Below, in pieces: positions 11,389-23,413 of a DNA stretch of 64,000 nt. Under the pieces are notes generated by a model, which was not told the DNA's origin, searched no databases, and was given only the letters and a program-made list of their open reading frames with translations. Position 1 is the first letter of the stretch. Each line of letters begins with the position of its first letter. Source of the DNA: Theristus sp. LFF4_11 (taxonomy: Eukaryota > Nematoda > Chromadorea > Monhysterida > Xyalidae); the NCBI GenBank assembly GCA_030248135.1, contig JASANC010000843.1, positions 1 to 64,000 on the forward strand, given 5' to 3'. A program made the position numbers and the translations under genes.

Positions 11389-13709
11389 ATGTTGACAAAC
11401 ACAATCGCAGTGTGTCTGCTGTGCGTGGTGGCCGTGCAAGCTCCCCCTCCAGGACCAGGTGGGGCATCCGGCAAAGGGGATGCACCATCGACAACGACAG
11501 CGGTCGGTGAAATAATTGCTGAAAACAATGCAACGATCTTCAGATGAAGTGTTGATGTTGATTTGAGCAGTATTCATGAAGCAGTATTTATTTAGTGACG
11601 CATAGCTGTGTTAAAACATAGCTACTCGGTCAGAAATACTGGTTCATGAATGCCCCTTTAGCCACGCGATTTTTGCAGGCAACAACCACACCAGCTGTTG
11701 CTGACACTGAAGGCGTTGACAGTGCGTATGTCGTTAAGGAAATCACGTGCACGTAAGAATCAGACATTGCTAGGATTTTTACAACGTTTTGTACAACCAA
11801 AATGCCTCAATGAATTATATTTAAAAGTTTTAACAGCTGAAACTATCCAACAAGATATTTTTCCATTGTAATTGTGCATTATAATTCAAATTTCAATTCA
11901 GAGCTAACTATCGCCAATGCGCGAATGTTTTTCAATGTGCCATAGAGCGCGTAGAGACGTGAATGCTTTTTGGCCCTTTTTAGTGACATAAAATGCCAGT
12001 TTAGTTTTTTCAAGTTGTGAATTCAAAGTAAATCTTGGATATTCTATTTTCCATCAAACGAACTAATAAAAAAGAACGATGCAGGTGCATTTGTGAACGT
12101 TGCGGTTTTCACAATTGTGCTGGTTCGCAGCTAAAGACCCCCGGGGAAGCGCTCCACCTACATCTCAAATCATGTGTACGCAAGGGGCTCAAGAGCGTAG
12201 TCTGCTAAACATTTTTAAATGACTGAACCACAATACATTTCTTAAAAATTGGGGGGAGTGGCGTGAATGAAATGCCAAGTTTCAGCGTTGTTGTTGGTTT
12301 ACTTTCATGTTTCTTAGTTTTGCAGTGATTCCCAGTACGATGGGCTGACATTGGTTGATTCGAGCATTGCTGACAAACAAGCTGAGACGGGCGATAACGA
12401 CGATGCGATTGCTGACAAGGTACACTGCAAACTGACCAACCAGTGCGCCGAATTGTTCTGTCGGAGAGCAATTGTGAACGCACTCTGCCAGTGCCTAGCT
12501 AGGTTGTGCACCATTCAGTCGGTGCTCGCTGTTTCAGGTGCTCGCTCTGTTCACGTCGGAGACGCAGTGCACTGGCGACTTTCGGAGTTTCAGCGGCAAA
12601 TGCGACGACGACGCGCAACGCGTCAAACCGTGGTACTACGAAAAGCAAGTGACGTTCAATGGCGAGCAGAGGCTGTTGATCATCACAAACAGCATGCCCG
12701 ACCACTGCTCTTCGGTTTGGTTGCCACCTGTTTTACGTTTGTCGTTGGAAAAGAAACACAGAAAACCATTCACAGTGCAAAACGTTCGGTTGGTTTGCAT
12801 TCATCATTTCAGTTGGATCGTGTCATTGCGAATCCGAACATGCCGTGCGAGACGTTGCGAGCCGCTTTGCTCCCGTTGAGTGCCACAAAGGGCACGTTCA
12901 CCGAATGGGGCATGGGCGAAATCGGACTCGCCGTCACCGGTATTCGGTTTTGGTTTTCAGCAAGAACGCTCCAGTGATGAGCATTATGCTCAAACTGCGT
13001 TCTCAGGGGGCACAATCTACAACCACAAATCGGACGAGCTCGACTGCAACATTGCGTACGAGTCGGAAGGCGAAACACTGGACGCCTGCGGGGGACATGC
13101 GGACGCCAACAAGGTCTACCACTATCACGCTGCACCAGCTTGTGCTCAGGTTTGACATCGCCTCATTAATTTTCTGTCTGTTTGCTCTTGTGATATATCG
13201 TTGCTGACTGACAGGACTCAAGCTCTTGTGGCCTGTTGGGCTACTTGCTCGACGGCATCCCGATTTATGGACTGTGCACTGTGACGCTCGCGGACGGGAC
13301 AACCGTTGAAATGAAATCCGGTTACAGGTCTGCAATGCGCCAAGTCTGCTTCAGTGTGCTCGCTTCTGAATGCTAAACGTCAAACGTAACATATTTTCAG
13401 TGGAAGCGGCTGTCTGGCGAGTGGGTACGCGTGGACTGGCGCAGGCACGTTGGACGAAGCGAATGGCTACACGTTCCAGCAGGACGCCACGTCACTCGAT
13501 GGCGCAGTCAGCTTCGCCGCTGGCGACTACGTCTACTTTTTTGACGACGTGGTATGATTATGTTTACTCCCTTTACTACGCTTTTGATATGCACGATTTT
13601 TAGATACATTTTTTTATCTAAATCATTTCAGTACCCCTATTCTGTGGTCGGCTACTATGGTTCGTCCTTGTCCACGCTGTGTGGCTTCAGTACATCCGAT
13701 TTAGATTGA
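11389..13709 (+). CDS. Secreted YHYH-domain protein, paralogue 3
   Basis: Start at 11389: signal peptide (MLTNTIAVCLLCVVAVQA), then PPPGPGGASGKGD and a Thr-rich linker. An extra linker exon (about 11680-11751) is followed by a long intron to about 12323. Domain exons then follow (12326-12419, 12537-12716, 12812-12940, 13006-13148, 13215-13326, 13400-13551, 13631-13709), carrying SSIADKQAETGD, PWYYEKQVTFNGE, TNSMPDHCSS, WGMGEIGLAVTG, CGGHADANKVYHYHAAPAC, GLLGYLLDGIPIYGLC, GTLDEANGYTF and YPYSVVGYYGSSLSTLC, ending in TGA. Protein and introns are closest to paralogue 2. GYMRDGFPIYG has become GYLLDGIPIYG, a change in an otherwise conserved motif. A Helitron end lies about 120 bases beyond the stop. 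Function unknown. Confidence 0.88.
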
Positions 13710-13832
13710 TTATAAATAATGTATACAGCGATAGTGTGGTCCTCGTTCAGCCGTTTATCGAAAGACCCAGAATATTGGATCAGTACGATTATATAGATAC
13801 AGAACCCCATCACAGTACTGTAATTATTCTAA

Positions 13833-15726
13833 CTAGCAAATTGACCCGTGCCTACGGCACGGTTAGCTGATAAATACAACTATTATTTTTGAGTTGGTTT
13901 TCCCCTTTTGACCTTGCCCACGACGCGGACTCAAAATCCACAACCTTTTTAATCAGCAACAAACAACTGCCATTCCCTATTAAAGTATCAAAATCAATTC
14001 TCGCATTTATTAGCTTTTCAATGTCGCTTATTTGTCCTTTCATTCTTTTCTAATCAGTTGCATTCCACTGTCCTTCCCGTTTAAAGTATCAAAAAAACAA
14101 TCTCCTCTGATCAGCATCAATTAACAGCCATTCCCGCTTAAAGTTTTAAAATTAATCTTGTTTGGTTAGCTTTTCAATGTCGTCACATGTTGTTCAATCG
14201 CCATTCCTGTTAAAAAAATTATAAAAAAAACAATGTCGTTTGGTTAACAACAATTAACTGATACCGGTTTAAGTTTTTGTTCCAGTTTAAAATACAGGTT
14301 TAAGAAAAGCAATCTGCTTCAGGCAGCTGTCATTTCTGAATAGGCAACACTGTTCTAAATACCCATTGGAAAGCACCCGCTTTTGACTTGGTAATGGTTT
14401 TTTACCCGCTTACCCTAACCTAAGCCAGGCCTTTTAGAGTGTAAATGTCAAAAAGGCAACACTTCTGAACAATTGTTGCGAAACGCCAACTTTCGTTTTG
14501 ATAAGTTGCTTCTTTTTCCCGCTTACTCTAACCTAAGCTAAGGTTTTTAAAGTTTAAATGACGAAAAATGCAAAAAATTTCTGAATATTCGCTGCAAAAC
14601 GGCCACTTTTGTGTGGTATGTTTACTACTCTTACCTTTAACCCTAACCTTAGCCAAGGATTTTTGATAGAATGGAAATGACAAAACAGCAACATTTTACT
14701 GAATACCCGTAGCAAAGCTCACCTAAGCCAAGCCTTTTAATGTTTAAATGACGAAAAATGCAAAACTTTTCTGAATATTCGCTGCAAAACAGCCACTTTT
14801 GTGTGGTACTATCTTAGTATTATAGATGTTTACTGCTCTTATTTTCAACCCTAACCTTAGCCAACGATTTTTGATAGAATGGAAATGACAAAACAGCAAC
14901 ATTTTACTGAATATCCGTAGCAAAGCTCCCGCTTTTGTTTTGAATGTTTACTTCTTTTCCCCGCTTACTCTAACCTAAGCCAGTTCTTTTTGATCGAGTG
15001 CAACAAAAAGCAACACGTTTCTGAGTACCCATTGTGTAAAACGGTCGCTTTTGTTTTGTTATGTAGCTTTTCTATCCTAAGTGATGCATTTTCTATGATT
15101 AAAAAAACAAATGAAGGAAAAAGCAACAATTTTCTACATTTTACTGAACACCCGTAGCACTTAAAGCTCCCATGTTTACTTCTTTTCCCCGCTTACCCTA
15201 ACCTAAGCCAGTTCTTTTTGATTGAGTGCAACAAAAAGCAACACGTTTCTGAGTACCCATTGTGTAAAACGGTCGCTTTTGTTTTGTTATGTGGCTTTTC
15301 TATCCTAAGTGACGCATTTTCTATGATAAAAACAAATGAAGGAAAAAGCAACGATTTTCTAAATACTCGTTGTAAACACCGGCTTTATAAAAAGTCTACC
15401 TTGTAAAAAGAGCGATCAACTTGCAAGCGATTGTTTTAAAAACTCGTTTTTTGTGAAAAAACTCCATCGTCTACAATGGAGTCCTTGCAATTCTTACGAT
15501 TGTCTCGCTTGTTTGTTGTCGCTCTTGAGCAAAAGGCATCATGATGACTAACGTCATGTGGAATGACGATTTGAACTTTGCATTGTCATTAGAAAATGGA
15601 GTATGAGTATTCAGCTGATCATGACTTAAATAGCAAAATTGGCTCAAATTTGTAAATTTTAATAGCCAATCAACGTAGTGGAACGGACCTGACTTACATA
15701 CACAGTTACTATCTTAGTATTATAGA
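13833..15726 (-). mobile_element. Non-autonomous Helitron with internal tandem repeats
   Basis: Read on the - strand, the element begins TCTATAATACTAAGATAGT (15726 downwards, preceded by A). It ends with a 17-base hairpin (13846-13862, CCGTGCC/GGCACGG), a nine-base spacer, and CTAG (13836-13833) followed by T. This is the classical Helitron signature with insertion between A and T. There is no Rep/helicase coding. The body consists of diverged units of roughly 110-170 bases, each with a CCGCTTACYCTAACCTAAGCC-like block and a GCAACA...TTTCTGA block. A second 5' terminus of the same type lies at about 14808-14826, suggesting a truncated or nested start. Confidence 0.82.
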
Positions 15727-16113
15727 TAATCGTCACTAATTAAGCACCTATCATTAATTAACTGCATGTATGGAGGCAGGAAATAAAACGTGAGACTGTC
15801 GACTATAGTCATAACTCCAGCAGACTCATGATAGCAAACATTTATGAAAAACAGTCAGAATTTTTTAAAACACAAAAAAGACAAAAACGACAAAAAAACA
15901 AACAGCATTTTTTCGTAAAACTTGACAAAATCAAAAAGGTTGCATGCAGTGTGTACTGTGTGTGTAATTGCTTTAATGAAATACGTATGGTGAACCATAC
16001 ACTGTACTTGAATGACAACACGCTCACGTACTCTTCACTTTTGTTCAAAGCGTATGACGCGGATGATGGATTGATCACGCTACAGCATCTTTTAAAATCA
16101 ACCGTAATTTTGT
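15727..16113. other. Intergenic DNA
   Basis: Gap between the Helitron 5' end and the 3' end of the first GPCR gene. Nothing else recognised. Confidence 0.4.
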
Positions 16114-18240
16114 TCATCGAAGCCTCCGTGTGCGCCAAAGTTCCCTGGTCGCGTCTCGTATTTGCCGATTCAGAAGTCCGTAGAGCAGAGGGTTTGTAAT
16201 TGAGGACGTCATCGCGATCGTGTGCGTCACGAGTACAAGCGTGTAACGTTGCTTTTTCAAAAATTCCGTCTCAATGCCTGAAATTTCAGCAAATACTCTG
16301 CTTGAAGCCACATTAGTTTGTGTTGCACAAAAGTTTTTATACGCTCAAAAAAACTGACCAAGATGCTGACCAACTGGAACCAAGTTAGTGACCATCTTGG
16401 TCAGGTTTTCTAAGAGTGTGTTAGTTTACGAAACGGCACAAACCGGTGCAGAAGCGAGCGTACATACCGAGGTCGTATAGCAGCGTGACGAGCAACGACG
16501 GCAGCCAACAGTACACGAACGTCGCCGTCATGGCGGCCAGCAGTCTGCGGGTGCTGTTCAGTCGTCGGATGTTGTTCACGGTTTGCTGCGTTGCCCGTTG
16601 CGACAGCCTTTGGTCGCTCGCTCCACCGTCGTTCTCGCTGTGTGCAATTTAGAAACATGTGAAAACGTCAATACTGCTTTAAACGATCGTGTGGAAACAA
16701 AGAAGAACACTTTTACCTGTGATGACCCGCTTTTCAGAATGTCACCGCCCACCCTCAGACACTAAATTTTAAAATTACCCTATCCGGCCGTTTTCTACGC
16801 TGGCTCCAAATGTGCAACTTTGTGCGTTTCACTTGCGACCAACCAACCTGACGATGGTGACTCGTCTGGCCAGTTTCGTATCACTGTTCGCCGGCCCAAG
16901 CAGCGAGTGTTTGGCGTGTTCGCGATCAGTGGCCACAGCGACGGGCCTCCTCGGATGGTGGAGATTCGTGTCGCTGCGATTCTGCACCATCGGCCGCTGC
17001 GCTCGCATCCGGAGTCGCAGTCGATTCGGGGTGGCCCGCCCGCCGCTGGTGCTGGCCAGGCTCTGCAGCTGACGACTGTTCGTGTTCTGCGGCGCTGTCA
17101 GACGACTCGACGACATGCGCACTCTGAACTGGGTGGACTGAAACGAACGAGTGCTGAGTGGTGACTGCGATCATTCATTGCAAAAGTCAACACACTGCAC
17201 GCTCACAAAATGCCAATGCACCTTGGTGATCACCCTGACTGAGAGCAGCTGTGCGATGCCTGCCACTGCCAGCGGCAACACAAACTGCGTGCACATCAAA
17301 GTGATGCCGTACAGTTTTCGGTGGAATTCAGGCAGGTTCTCGAAGCACATGTGATACGTGTCGCTGGGAGCACAGTGCGATGCGGAGGACTCGTTGGCGG
17401 TGCGCAGTTGAATCACTTCGCTGTACAGCGCTGGTGCACTGGTCATCAGGATTGCTGCAACGGCGATGCGTTTTGATAAATCAGTTTTGCAAAGGCAAGG
17501 TATAAATGTGCCAAAAAGAACGTCGGTTTGGACTGGATTGATGCCGTCCAACTGCAATATAAGTTCAGAAAAGCATGTTTGGATGCACCCACCAAATAGA
17601 ACGATACAAATCAAGCAGCCAGCCAATTGGCAACCACTGAATGATGATCCCCTTCTGTGCGCGATTCGCCGATAGCGATCGAACGACAGCAGCGCCATCA
17701 CGTAGGTCGACGTGAAGATTGGCACACCCTGTGTATCAATACGTCTAATGTTTTGCTGGAAATTAAACAAATAACACTTGTACCAACATTTCAAATGTAA
17801 ATAAAACTCGCAGAACTGGCTTCAAATAAAGAAAGAAATCTGAAAGAACGCATAAAGTTATTGCAAATCTTCACATTTTCACAAACCATTAAGATTGGCA
17901 GTGCTTTGCACAGGAGTTCGCCAAACGGCCAACTGCCCAGCCAAACGACGCAGGGTGTGCCGACGCCACTGAGCAGTGCGACGCCAACGTCAGAGACGGT
18001 CAACACCGCAATCAACGTGTAATGCACACTGTGCAGCCTACGACTGCAGCAAATGACCAACAGCACAAACGAGTTGATCAGCACAGCACCGACGCACAGC
18101 AGAACACTGGCAGCAAGCACGAGCTCGAGTAGAAGTTGCGTTGAAAGATGGTCAGCCGCTGGGATTAAATTCAACGGTAAACGTTCGAGGCTGCATTCGT
18201 CGCTGAACGTTGAGTTTTGCGGGGCAGTCGGGGTGGTCAT
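16114..18240 (-). CDS. Class A (peptide-type) G protein-coupled receptor, paralogue A
   Basis: Six exons, ATG at 18240, TGA at 16114-16116. Exon 1 (to about 17889) gives a short N-terminus with an N-glycosylation site (NST), TM1 (VLINSFVLLVICCSRRLH) and TM2, then the TM3 cysteine (LLCKALPI). Exon 2 (about 17730-17594) starts GVPIFTSTYVMALLSFDRYRR, with the DRY motif. Exon 3 (about 17452-17224) gives ECL2 and TM5. Exon 4 (about 17130-16840) encodes a long Ser/Arg/Gln-rich third intracellular loop. Exon 5 (about 16640-16468) gives TM6 (FVYCWLP). Exon 6 (16280-16114) gives TM7 (SSITNPLLYGLLNRQIRD). DRY, CWLP and NPxxY are intact, so it is probably functional. The ligand is unknown; TM6/TM7 resemble invertebrate neuropeptide receptors. 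It has a TM6-TM7 intron that paralogues B and C lack. Confidence 0.87.
16353..16409. repeat. Short imperfect hairpin in a GPCR intron
   Basis: CTGACCAAGATG...AACT pairs with AGTT...CATCTTGGTCAG around a loop of a few bases (GGAACC). It lies in the TM6-TM7 intron of GPCR A. A similar hairpin lies at 36080-36130. Confidence 0.6.
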
Positions 18241-19034
18241 GTTGAATGTATCATTTCTGAAATTGTTCTCAATCGCTTTAGTGTTTCACTGAATCACTTT
18301 TCAAACTGTGATAAAAAAAGATATTGGAACATCAAGACAAATGAACGGGAACCGTGTGTAACCGCGGAAAGTTTGAATTGAGAGTAGCAAGGTCTGTCTG
18401 GAGAGAGCGACACACAACGCACATCAATTGTCCTATGCGTTTACAACCGCCTTTTCCTACAGACAGTCTGATGTGCAAAATTGTAACAAGTTTGCGACCG
18501 ATCCCTCAATGATTCTTTTTGATAAACCGTGAAACGTAACTGCACCCGCTCTTCTGCTCAAGCTTTCACATTGGTGCATGAAAACTGAGTTGGCTTGTGA
18601 GATTTCAAACTTCACGTGCATGATAACCATCTACTAGTTTCCGAAAGGTTGAGTCAATATGCTTGTCAATCGGTGTGTGCGTGAATGAATGGTTTACATA
18701 TTAACTATTAAAAACAAAACTTAATAGCAGTACAGTTACAGTACTCACGCATGTAAATTAATGTGTTTTTCTGGCTTCCAATCGGTAAAGTGAAAGCACT
18801 TAGATGTCCCATTAGAAAAAATCCTGGGCGGGTTTGCAGATTAATCGAATGCATTTCTCATCGATAGGACTTTAGACACTGCTATGGCTTCTAGTCTACA
18901 TGTATCTATACCTCCATGTACAATGTACATTACATGTAGTATTCCCAGACGAATTACAGTGAAAGTTACAAAATCATATTTTGATGCTTGAGACAACAAG
19001 TTGACGCATGCAGTTATTAATAGTAACCCAGAGG
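18241..19034. other. Intergenic DNA upstream of GPCR A
   Basis: AT-rich with an ACATGTA-rich low-complexity patch near 18895-18945. Likely holds the promoter of the - strand GPCR. No gene seen. Confidence 0.4.
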
Positions 19035-19330
19035 TATTATCTTTTCGCCCGAATGAGGCAGAATAATGTTGAATGGTGTGTGGAAAAGCCGCGCAGCTAA
19101 AAACTGAACGCGCTGTTTCGTCCCGAAAGTAATACGAATATGAACTAAAATCATTTTATTCCGTAAAAATACTTTTATTATGATTTTGTTTTTTTATTTT
19201 TTTGCACAAATCTGTCGTCAGATTACGTTCAGTTTTGCTGATTTTAAATGGCCGTGCAGCCGTAAAAGATTTTCTCATTCTGTGCGTGCAAATAAATATT
19301 GCGACACGTTTGGTAAGAGAAATACCACAT
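19035..19330. mobile_element. MITE, TATTATCTTTTCG family (copy 1)
   Basis: Begins TATTATCTTTTCGCCCGAA, then GTGTGGAAAAGCCGC. It shares its whole body with copies at about 25281, 43157 and 53745. The right end has decayed. Confidence 0.65.
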
Positions 19331-19634
19331 AAAGGGCTTCGATGCGTCACACAGAAGCTTGCAACGTTGAAATGCGTGGGTTTATTGGCGAATGAAAAAG
19401 CGAAACCTCAAAAAGTCACACTACGAGTTAATCTAAAAAGAATATTACAGTTTCGTGTAGCATTAGCGTGCAATTGAGTGGAATGGGCACATACGCAACC
19501 GGACGTGAGACAAACCGACGCTCTAGGTTGGCACCAAATGAATAACCATGCACGCAAATCACTCTACACCAACGGAACCTTGATATGATTGATAAATTAG
19601 CACGTTATGTGTGTTGTGTATGTGTTCTACACGG

Positions 19635-20594
19635 TACAGGGTCTTCCAAAAAAACAGAACAAAATAAATGGCTCCTGCGGCCGACTGGTTGCATGTGAAG
19701 CCATGAAATTTGAAACACTTCTAAAACTAAACATTTTTTTGTGCTCAATTTTTATTTCGAAATTTTATTTTTTCAATGGTTTTTTAGCAGAATTTCGTAA
19801 AAACTCAAAAATCACCAAAATTCAGCATTTTAACTTAAGATTAAAACATCATTGTCGTCATCGAGGTTCTCATCTGGCAGTGGCACAAGCTCATCTTCAG
19901 CTTAATCTCCATTGATGTCATCATGTTCATCCTCTCGGCCCTTCAGTTTCATTTTCTCAGTTGCTCAACGTCTTTTCCATTGTTCTCAATGAACGGCGAC
20001 ATTCGATGTTTGAAACTGATCGTCACTTTCTGGTGCAGCGCCCGATCATCGTTGATTTCTTGCACACCGCTGCAATGGAGAGCGCCGTACGGTGCACAAT
20101 ATCCGTCAGATGCCCCTAAACTCAGAAGTACAGGGGGTTCAGGTCTGGACTTTTGGGTTATACAGTTCTGCCCTGGTGGCCGATCCAGCGTCACCGAACG
20201 ACGCCGACAGCCACTCGCGCTCTTGTTTGAAATTCCTCTGGGTTTCGGGGCACCTGACGGACATTTTGTACCGGTCGGCGCCCACCAGTGTCGAGTCGAC
20301 GGTTTGAAGAGCAAAATTCGCAGCGGTGTGCAAGAAGTCAACGATGATCGGGCGCTGCACCAGAAAGTGCTCATCAGTTTCAAACATCGAATGTCGGCGA
20401 TCATTGAGAATAATGGAAAACACATTCAGCAGCTGAAAAAAATAAAACTGAAGAGGCGACAGGATAAACATGATGACATCAGTAAAGATGAAGCTGAAGA
20501 TGAATCTGTGACACTGCCAGATGAGAATCTCGATGACGACAATGATGAGTCAAAATGCTGAATTTTGGTGATTTTTGTTTTGGGACACCCTGTA
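19635..20594. mobile_element. Decayed Tc1/mariner-like TIR element with internal inverted duplication
   Basis: Flanked by TA on both sides. The left end reads TACAGGGTCTTCCAAAAA and the right end TTTTGGGACACCCTGTA, forming imperfect terminal inverted repeats. Inside, about 19960-20090 reappears inverted at about 20310-20440. The segment encodes DRALHQKVLISFKHRMSAII and similar in both orientations. An R-x-F-x-x-R...NG tail resembles the C-terminus of Tc1/mariner-class DDE transposases. There is no intact transposase. Long open frames on both strands here are consequences of the inverted duplication. Confidence 0.68.
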
Positions 20595-21137
20595 TATACA
20601 ATTGTATTTTTTAGATGTCTAGTTCACAGATTAAGCTAAAAAATTAACGGAACTAAACGTTTACATGTGTGACTTACTCCTTTGGCTCAGTTTTTGTTAA
20701 AAATACATGTGCATACAATAAAACTTGCGTGTTACAGCTAACTTCTGGCCGTTTGTTAATCAACATTCATTGTCTTAAACACACGTTTCCATAAGCTGTT
20801 GCAGATGAGCAGGTAATTACAACGCTCGTTTGCTAAGGACAGCGTTTGATGAAATTGCTGAAAACATGAGTGACGTAATCCCAACGTCTTGGGACGCCAG
20901 AATAGGATTATAATTGCGTTTGAAGTCATTAAAATTCACCATAAAACGGAAGATACGTTGAAGACTATAAAAATATATAATTTGTGTGAAAAACTAAACA
21001 AAACAGACCATGCAAAGCAGAACGAGGAACAGAAATCATTTTTTATTGAACAGTTTTCCAAAACCGACTGCAATCTCAGCAAATTTGCTGATTTGTGTTT
21101 GAGTCTCGCACAGAAGTGTCCGTCGTGTCCATGCATT
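20595..21137. other. Intergenic DNA
   Basis: AT-rich. Holds the 3' flank of GPCR B. No gene recognised. Confidence 0.4.
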
Positions 21138-23413
21138 TCAAGCGACGTCGTTGTTGACCCTGTTGTTGGTGGCGTTCGTGTCGTTCAACACCCAGCCCTC
21201 GTCCGGCCTCTCCCGTGTCTCTCTGTTCCGGAGGTCGAGCGACGCGAGCAGCTCCGAGGCCGCCTGTCTGATCTGTCGGTTGCACAGTCCGTAGAGCACA
21301 GGGTTGGTCACCGTCGAAGTGACGGCGATCATGCGAAAGCCGAGTCCAATCGTGTAATGCTGTTTCTGGATGAACTCAATCTGAATGTTCAAGTCGTTCA
21401 GCAGTCCGTGCAGAATGGCAGGCATCCAGCAGTAGACGAACGTGCCGGTCATGGCCGCCAGCAGACGTCGTGTCTCGAGCAGCCGTTGCACGTTGCGTTG
21501 CGACTCGCTGATGCAGCGTGACGCGCGCTGCTTTGTGCTGCTGTGTGATGCGTGTAAACAAGTGATACAGTAACCGCAAATACAGACACTGTAGCATACG
21601 GTAACGCAAAAAAAACCTGGCGGTAAACTGTTTTTTGATGCGGCGTTCACTGACGGCAGATTGCGTTTGTTTAGCAGAGCAGTGGTTCACAGGTTTCGCT
21701 GGGATGGATGGACGAAACAATAAAAACGAATGTGTCCCATTTGCAACGCCAACGCACCAAACGACGGTGACGCTGCAGCTGGTGCGCGCCGGCGCGTGCT
21801 CGTGCTCAGTGATTGTCTGCAGGGCCTGTCGTCTCCACTGGGCGCCACCGAGCGGCCCGCTGAGGCGCTCCATGAGGAGGCCTTCAGCAACATGGTCGTT
21901 GGTGACCGTGGTCTCGTCGTTGCAGCAGCCCTGTTGGTGCTCGGTGGACGAGAGCGCGCGCGCTGCCTCGCTCTGACGCCACTGCCCGGCCGTGCTCGGC
22001 CTCTGTTGTTTCACGGTGCCGCTTGCGGTCGACTTGCGGAATCGGGCTGACTTAAGAGAACGTTGAATTTGGAGTTTTTGGACAGAAATGCAATTATTGG
22101 CTCAACAACACACTTTTGTATTTGTGAACGGTGAAAAACAACAGCTTAGCTCGTAGTGATGACATACACTTCCGAATGGCGTATCAATTTTTTTAGGTTC
22201 TGCGACTAAATGCGCTTGCAGGCGTCTAAGGGAAACTATGATAGTCCCGTCATGCATGAAACTGTTTACCTACATGTATCTATGCGCGCATTGAGTTTGG
22301 GGCCAAAATAAACGATCGTACCTTTGCAATCAATTGCCCTGTGAAGAACTGCGTCGCTCCAGCGATTGCGAGCGGTATGATGAACTGAGCGAACGTCAAC
22401 ATGACGCCGTAAACGTGGCGGAACTGCTGCAGCGGCCAGAGCTCGATGCACCTCCAGTGGTCTGCCGGTGGCGGACAGCTGCTGCTTGTTGGCTGCTTTG
22501 ATGCGCTTTCGTTTGGGCGCATGCTGATTGGATACAACTCCTTTTTGTTGTAGAACGCTGGTGCGCTGGTCATCAAGACTGCTGAAACGGGGCTAACTTA
22601 AAGGACAAAGACAAATGCTCAGAACTCATAAGCAATATTTCCAGCTGTATTCAAACCAGTTTGTTTCAAAATCCTTTGCAGCGCTGAAATCGGTTGCAAA
22701 ACCAAAAAATGACTGTAGCGCTAAAAACAGCCGAACATACCGAAAGCAACGATCAGACCGATAACAATGCAAATGTGTCGCGGCGTGAACGCCCATCCTC
22801 TCGGGTGCACAATTCGTCGATATCGGTCGAACGACAATAAAGCCATCACATATGTTGACATAAATATCGGCACACCCTGTAGGTTAGAAACATTTTCAAA
22901 TTAAACACGCCCGACTGCGGTGTAAATCAAGATATGACAAAAACGACCAACTGGACAGCGGCCAATGTGAATGGTGGCGAACACACTGCACAGTGTCCAA
23001 CACAGGGTGTCCCTCTAGTAACACACACACCAGCAATCAGCAACCCCAATCCACAACAAGCACCAACGACACACCTGCAAGACGGGCAACGCCGTGCACG
23101 CCGTCTGACTGAACGGCCAGTGCTCGAGCGAGACGACCCACGGAGTGCCGATGCCGCTGAGCGCAGCCACGAACACGTCCGACACGGCCAGCAGGGCGAT
23201 CAGAGAGTAGTGCACGTTGTGCAGACGCCGCGAGCAGCAGACGACCACGAGCACGAACGAGTTGCTCACCAGCGACAGCACGAAGATTGCCGTGCACAGC
23301 CACACGACCAGCTGCAGTGTGCGTGGCTCCGAGAGCAGGTCAGGCGGCTGGATGAGCCTGTGCCTTGGCACGCGCGTGCTGCAGTGGTCGACTCCCGCAC
23401 TTTGCTCGTCCAT
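21138..23413 (-). CDS. Class A (peptide-type) G protein-coupled receptor, paralogue B
   Basis: Five exons. The ATG at 23413 (MDEQSAGVDHCSTRVP...) was preferred; an upstream in-frame ATG at 23494 is possible. Exon 1 (to about 23070): TM1 (SLVSNSFVLVVVCCSRRLHN), TM2 (LIALLAVSDVFVAALSGIGT), TM3 cysteine (QTACTALPV). Exon 2 (about 22876-22743): GVPIFMSTYVMALLSFDRYRR. Exon 3 (about 22580-22322): long ECL2 and TM5 (FAQFIIPLAIAGATQF). Exon 4 (about 22055-21740): a long third intracellular loop. Exon 5 (about 21540-21138): TM6 (FVYCWMPAIL), TM7 (STVTNPVLYGLCNRQIRQ) and a cytoplasmic tail ending NNRVNNDVA. All class A hallmarks are intact. Same strand, order and exon phases as A and C: tandem duplication. 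Ligand unknown. Confidence 0.87.
22195..22295. mobile_element. Internally deleted MITE, TGCGACT-AATGCGC family
   Basis: GGTTCTGCGACTAAATGCGCTTG at one end and CATGAAACTGTTTACCTACAT...GCGCGCATTGAG at the other match the fuller copies near 35.7, 36.8, 38.7 and 45.1 kb. Located in a GPCR B intron. Confidence 0.55.

Noticed and set aside
6705..13335. Antisense open frames over YHYH exons
   Set aside because: Shadows of GC-rich exons; the + strand frames carry the conserved motifs and splice in phase.
6057..13709. Recent horizontal transfer of the YHYH genes from bacteria
   Set aside because: YHYH proteins occur in bacteria, but these copies have eight or more introns each in shared positions and composition like neighbouring exons; any transfer would be old and cannot be judged here.
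19923..20561. Long open frames on both strands read as a gene pair
   Set aside because: They are produced by an inverted duplication of a transposase fragment inside a TIR element.
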